Source of the DNA: Neobacillus vireti
GTDB taxonomy: Bacteria > Bacillota > Bacilli > Bacillales > Cytobacillaceae
Reading direction: 5' to 3'
Assembly: GCF_001026695.1 (NCBI RefSeq)
Contig: NZ_LDNB01000017.1
Span: 310,206 to 374,205, forward strand
DNA length: 64,000 nt
Each line of letters starts with the position of its first letter. Position 1 is the stretch's first letter. This document shows, piece after piece, positions 60,676 through 64,000 of the stretch. The translations under genes and the position numbers were made by a program. Under the pieces are notes generated by a model. The model was not told where the DNA came from. It made no database searches and saw nothing but the letters and a program-made list of their open reading frames with translations.

Positions 60676-61866
60676 TTAAATAACACCCATTTCCTTGCCG
60701 ACTTTTTCGTAAATCGCAATGGCTTGATCAAGCATTTCCTTCGTATGGGCAGCTGTGGGCATATTGCGGACACGACCAGTCCCTTGTGGAACGGTTGGGA
60801 ACACAATCGCCTTCGCATATACTCCTTCTTCATTCAAACGTTTGCTGAATTGCTGGGTAAGCGATTCATCACCAATGATACATGGGGTGATTGGCGTTTC
60901 ACTGTTACCTATGTTAAACCCTAATTCTTTCAGCCCTTTTTTCAAATAGTCGCCATTTTCCCATAGCTTCTTATTAAGCTCAGTACTTTCCATTAAAATC
61001 TCGATTGACTTCTTGCTCGCTGCCACATCGGCTGGGGTTAAAGAAGTCGAGAATAAAAACGGACGACTGCGGACTTTTAACCAGTCAATCAGGTTTTTCT
61101 TACCTGCTACATAACCGCCAACTACACCAATTGCCTTTGATAAAGTACCGATTTGAAAATCAATTTTATCGGATAATCCAAAATGTTTGACTGTCCCAGC
61201 ACCATCACCAAGAACACCTGAGCCATGGGCATCGTCTACATAGGTTATCAAATCAAATTCTTCGGCAATTTTTACGATTTCTGGAAGTAAAGCAATATCG
61301 CCATCCATCGAGAACACGCCATCGGTAATCACCATGATCTTATTGTAAAGACCGGATTCCTTTGCTTCCTTCGCTTTTGCACGTAAATCCTCCATATCAG
61401 AGTGCTTGACACGGATAATTTTTGCTTTAGACAGCCGGCAGCCGTCGATAATCGAGGCATGGTTTAATTCATCTGATAAAATCGCGTCATTCTTATCCAT
61501 TACCGCAGAAATGGCCGCCATGTTACAATTAAAACCGGATTGGTATGCAATTGCTGCTTCTGTATGTTTGAATTCAGCCAATTTCTCTTCTAATTCGACG
61601 TGAAGCTTAAGAGTTCCATTGATTGTTCGAACAGCACCCGCTCCGACGCCGTATGTCTCAATCGCCTCAACAGCTGCTTTTTTGAGACGGTCATCGGTGG
61701 CCAAGCCTAAGTAGTTATTGGAAGATAAATTGACAAGTTCTCTTCCATTAATCTTAATAACTGGTCCATTTGGGCTTTCCAACGGATCGATGACATTATA
61801 TAAACCCTTACCCCTTAAATCCTCTAGATTATCATTTAAAAATTGTTCCAAAATGTTACTGGACAC
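60676..61866 (-). CDS. kbl: Glycine C-acetyltransferase (2-amino-3-ketobutyrate CoA ligase)
   Basis: 396 residues of the alpha-oxoamine synthase family. The PLP Lys is in GTLSKAIGVVGGYV, with YVDDAHGSGVLGDGAG, NHASIIDGCRLS and LSSNNYLGLATD also visible. It splits 2-amino-3-ketobutyrate with CoA to glycine and acetyl-CoA, finishing threonine degradation. A relative, BioF, shares the fold, but the tdh neighbour and sequence favour Kbl. The start is GTG 61866 with AAGGGGG about 10 bp upstream. The 314 bp upstream to 62180 holds no gene; a terminator stands at its far end. Confidence 0.93.
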   Translation of the reverse strand: MSSNILEQFLNDNLEDLRGKGLYNVIDPLESPNGPVIKINGRELVNLSSNNYLGLATDDRLKKAAVEAIETYGVGAGAVRTINGTLKLHVELEEKLAEFKHTEAAIAYQSGFNCNMAAISAVMDKNDAILSDELNHASIIDGCRLSKAKIIRVKHSDMEDLRAKAKEAKESGLYNKIMVITDGVFSMDGDIALLPEIVKIAEEFDLITYVDDAHGSGVLGDGAGTVKHFGLSDKIDFQIGTLSKAIGVVGGYVAGKKNLIDWLKVRSRPFLFSTSLTPADVAASKKSIEILMESTELNKKLWENGDYLKKGLKELGFNIGNSETPITPCIIGDESLTQQFSKRLNEEGVYAKAIVFPTVPQGTGRVRNMPTAAHTKEMLDQAIAIYEKVGKEMGVI

Positions 61867-62104
61867 GTTTAATTCCCCCTTAGTTTCCTAATTTTCATAT
61901 GTCAAAAAAACATTTGTCCACTCCACACGGACATTTATGTACCTATTTAACCTTAGTACTAATGGATTCTCCTAGTATACTTTATCATATTTTTTACTTT
62001 TTGTTCATACCTGGTGGACAAAGTATGAAAAATATTTTTCTTCCATATAGATTACCCATTTTGAAATCAGGTTATTTGCATAGATGTTATTGTTTAATTT
62101 GGAA

Positions 62105-62140
62105 CTAAAAAAATAAGACCTCAGAAAGGTCTTTATTTTT
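62105..62140. terminator. Bidirectional terminator
   Basis: AAATAAGACCT and AGGTCTTTATTT form the stem with T-runs on both strands. It ends the nitronate monooxygenase-like gene on the minus strand. Confidence 0.88.
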
Positions 62141-62180
62141 TCAAATTTGTTTTCCGTGCTGCCAAAAGACTTGAGCTTGC

Positions 62181-63179
62181 TTAGTTCACTGGTATTACGC
62201 TAAATTTAGCTGCATTGTTATTAACCTTTTCTAATGCCTCTTGATACTCAGTTTCTAGACGGTTTACAATCGCTGCTGCTGATTCTATCCGGTCAATGGC
62301 TCCTACCCCGTGACCGGCGGACCAAATATCGCGCCAAGCCTTAGCATTTGTTTCTTTTTGCATTGTATCGAAATCAACCCTGTCTTTCTTCTCCAGTTGA
62401 TTTGGGTCAAGGCCAGCTTTGACAATACTTGGTTTTAACATATTACACATAACACCGGAGAAGGCATCCGTTAAAATAATGTCTTCCTGGGTTGCCTCTA
62501 TTAGCATTTCCCGGTATTCATCATTGGCCATGCTTTCAGTCGCGGCAATAAATCGCGTCCCCATATAGGCAAAATCTGCTCCTGCCGCTTGGGCTGCTAA
62601 TACACCCTTCCCTGTAGAAATCGATCCAGCTAGGATTATAATTCCATCCCAGAAAGTCCGGACCAGATCCACAAAGGCAAAACCATTTATCTGCCCCGCA
62701 TGCCCTCCGGCACCGCTGGCAACTAAAATTAAACCATCCACACCAGATTCTGCCGCCTTCTTGGCGAATTTAAGGTCGCTGACATCTGAAAAAACCAAAC
62801 CGCCATATTCATGGACAACCTCAACAACTTGTTTTGGACTACCTAATGATGTGATGACTAATTGAGGCTTGTGTTTTTGAAGTAATGCCAACTCTTCTTG
62901 AAGGCGGCTGTAAGAGCTATGTACGACCATATTCATCGCCCACGGCGCAATCTTACGGTTTGGCTCTTTAGCGCGAGCCTCCTCAAGTTCCTCGTTCAAT
63001 TGCCCCATCCATTGATCAAGAACCTCAATTGGTCTGGCATTAGGGGCAGGAAATGAGCCAATAACTCCATTTAAGCAGCAATTTTTAACAAGCTCGGTGC
63101 CTGACACCAAAAACATCGGGGCAGCAATGATCGGCAATCTTAATTGATGATACCAATGATCAGGGATTGATTTCTTCAT
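62181..63179 (-). CDS. Nitronate monooxygenase-like flavoprotein
   Basis: 332 residues. A TIM-barrel FMN enzyme of the 2-nitropropane dioxygenase/NMO family: LRLPIIAAPMFLVSGTELVK, ITSLGSPKQVVEVVHEYGG, LILVASGAGGHAGQINGFAF (phosphate-binding glycines) and AQAAGADFAYMGTRFIAATE. It may oxidise nitronates or, like FabK, act on enoyl substrates. The class I NMO His is in the AGGHAG segment. ATG 63179 has GAGGTGA 6 bp upstream. It is a single gene. Confidence 0.85.
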   Translation of the reverse strand: MKKSIPDHWYHQLRLPIIAAPMFLVSGTELVKNCCLNGVIGSFPAPNARPIEVLDQWMGQLNEELEEARAKEPNRKIAPWAMNMVVHSSYSRLQEELALLQKHKPQLVITSLGSPKQVVEVVHEYGGLVFSDVSDLKFAKKAAESGVDGLILVASGAGGHAGQINGFAFVDLVRTFWDGIIILAGSISTGKGVLAAQAAGADFAYMGTRFIAATESMANDEYREMLIEATQEDIILTDAFSGVMCNMLKPSIVKAGLDPNQLEKKDRVDFDTMQKETNAKAWRDIWSAGHGVGAIDRIESAAAIVNRLETEYQEALEKVNNNAAKFSVIPVN

Positions 63180-63281
63180 TTCCACTCACCTCGTAGTATC
63201 GAATTTTCTGATTTTATAGCTTCTTTTATCATAACTGATAATGAATGAGTATTCAATCATTGAATTCACAGAGATTATCGA

Positions 63282-63314
63282 TAAAAAAGACGCTGCCATT
63301 AAAGCACCGTCTCA
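63282..63314 (-). terminator. Terminator of the GerP-like gene
   Basis: On the minus strand AGACGGTGC pairs with GCAGCGTCT (one mismatch), and TTTTTT follows. It overlaps the last codons. Confidence 0.8.
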
Positions 63315-63523
63315 ACTAATTCTTTTAATTCTTTCAACCTCTTCTGCTGCTCTCGATTTAGCCCAGAGTTTGTGATAATTGTCTGTCCTGTATTTTCAGA
63401 CCCAGAACCTGCAACCGTTTTTGTTATGGATATTGGTGCAATTATTCCAGCACCGCCGAAGTTGACAATTCCTCCTGAAACAGTGCCAATCGTAACGCCA
63501 TCTTGTCTTACCACATTCCCCAC
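63299..63523 (-). CDS. Spore germination protein, GerPA/PF family
   Basis: 74 residues. The core VSGGIVNFGGAGIIAPISIT, KTVAGSGSENTGQTI is the GerPA/GerPF pattern (SGG-x-V-NFG ... P-x-x-x-K-T-x-GSGS-x-NTG). The C-terminal 25 residues form a basic helix (LNREQQKRLKELKELVETV) not present in standard GerPA/PF. GerP proteins sit in the spore coat and aid nutrient access. ATG 63523 has GGAGGAG upstream. No other gerP genes are adjacent, so this is a stand-alone copy. Confidence 0.8.
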   Translation of the reverse strand: MGNVVRQDGVTIGTVSGGIVNFGGAGIIAPISITKTVAGSGSENTGQTIITNSGLNREQQKRLKELKELVETVL

Positions 63524-63616
63524 TCCTCCCTCTTATTTTATTAATATATGTACAAGCTGGTATCCTTGTTTAAACGTCTTCATTAGAAATAGAAAAAGAG
63601 GCAGCATTCCTAGCCC

Positions 63617-64000
63617 CTACGTTTCCCTAATTCGTTCAATCCTGCATATCCACTTATAATAACTTAACAAAATCAATAAAAGGATAGGGTCAATCAGAGC
63701 GGCATGCCATAATTTCCACCAGCCGTAATGGAAGTATCCCCATGGCTCTGGAAGCAGGGTAATTAGTTCGTACAGTAAAATAGTACATACAAATACGATG
63801 ATAAAAACCAACCGTTTACTGGTTTTTGCATTTAATGGATACCAATTTAAAAACATCATGTTGACTGGCGGGACAAGTAACACATGTGGAAGGACTCCTA
63901 TCCATTCAATTTCTTTTTTAAAATACCAGTAGCCGTGAAATTTAAGTTCCATGAACATATCGAAAAGCGTCTGGAAGGCAATCGTAAATGTCCAGATGTG
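63617..64000 (-). CDS. Polytopic membrane protein, 5' part outside the window (CBO0543-like)
   Basis: The frame is open from the right edge to the stop at 63617. It shows IWTFTIAFQTLFDMFMELKF, IEWIGVLPHVLLVPPVNMMF, LVFIIVFVCTILLYELITLL and LIDPILLLILLSYYKWICRI, at least three or four membrane spans with many aromatic residues. An ATG at 63958 is not the likely start, because the frame upstream is equally coding-like. The pattern recalls the CBO0543 membrane family of spore formers; function unknown. Confidence 0.6.
   Translation of the reverse strand, partial: HIWTFTIAFQTLFDMFMELKFHGYWYFKKEIEWIGVLPHVLLVPPVNMMFLNWYPLNAKTSKRLVFIIVFVCTILLYELITLLPEPWGYFHYGWWKLWHAALIDPILLLILLSYYKWICRIERIRET

Overview
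The window reads as a chromosomal stretch of a low-GC, endospore-forming Bacillaceae bacterium, probably Bacillus or Neobacillus-like. Evidence: strong AGGAGG-type ribosome sites with ATG/GTG/TTG starts, the minor spore proteins SspN, SspO, SspP and Tlp, a GerP-family protein, and a backbone (plsY, yneT-like, parE-parC, yneR-like, yneP-like, tlp, sspN, yneN-like, citB, sspO, sspP) matching the B. subtilis yne-citB neighbourhood as I remember it. No rRNA, tRNA or CRISPR array was found.

Layout. 1-7.1 kb: end of an RDD membrane protein, a 7 x 52 bp tandem repeat, two ECF sigma/anti-sigma modules, a small exported protein, and an ABC-2 exporter whose permease has an in-frame TAA. 7.2-10.3 kb: an acetyltransferase, then fabH and plsC behind a double FapR-type operator, and the decayed 3' end of a quinone oxidoreductase/alcohol dehydrogenase. 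10.5-16 kb: an alcohol/aldehyde dehydrogenase pair, a coupled DUF2533/winged-helix pair, and a SEC-C protein. 16.1-22.9 kb: a thiazole-forming bacteriocin (TOMM, heterocycloanthracin/sonorensin type) cluster. It has two Cys/Gly-rich precursors made by duplication of a 628 bp unit, a ThiF-like maturation protein, a YcaO cyclodehydratase and a SagB-type dehydrogenase, with a probable group II intron relic between the precursors. 23-25.4 kb: a VOC protein, the tyrosine recombinase XerS beside a 38 bp inverted repeat, a large palindrome and a PH-domain protein. 25.6-31 kb: a 5 x 21 bp array and a MarR-controlled heterodimeric ABC exporter.

31-46 kb: topoisomerase IV, a CoA-binding protein, an orphan histidine kinase, a GH18 protein, plsY, a CapA-like protein, a HesB-like protein, an interspersed repeat, a thioesterase, a double-AAA ATPase, tlp, sspN, an FbpB-family peptide and a thiol-disulfide oxidoreductase. 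46-55 kb: a class II aldolase with mtnA, an SDR-type protein, an ABC-F protein behind a transcription attenuator, a small-molecule kinase, and aconitase with CcpC-type operators. 55-64 kb: sspO and sspP, then a selenium locus with selA, selD read through a UGA (KAG-Sec-GC) and an unlisted 79-residue SelW/Rdx-family gene with a C-x-x-Sec motif. The window ends with the threonine-degrading tdh-kbl pair, a nitronate monooxygenase-like enzyme, a GerP-like protein and a partial membrane protein.

The most notable points are the two UGA-containing selenoprotein genes, the TOMM cluster with duplicated precursors and an intron relic, the ABC-F attenuator, and the XerS-linked inverted repeat. Small genes absent from simple ORF calling (sspN, sspO, sspP, fbpB-like, the selW-like gene and the true 5' end of selD) were read directly from the sequence.
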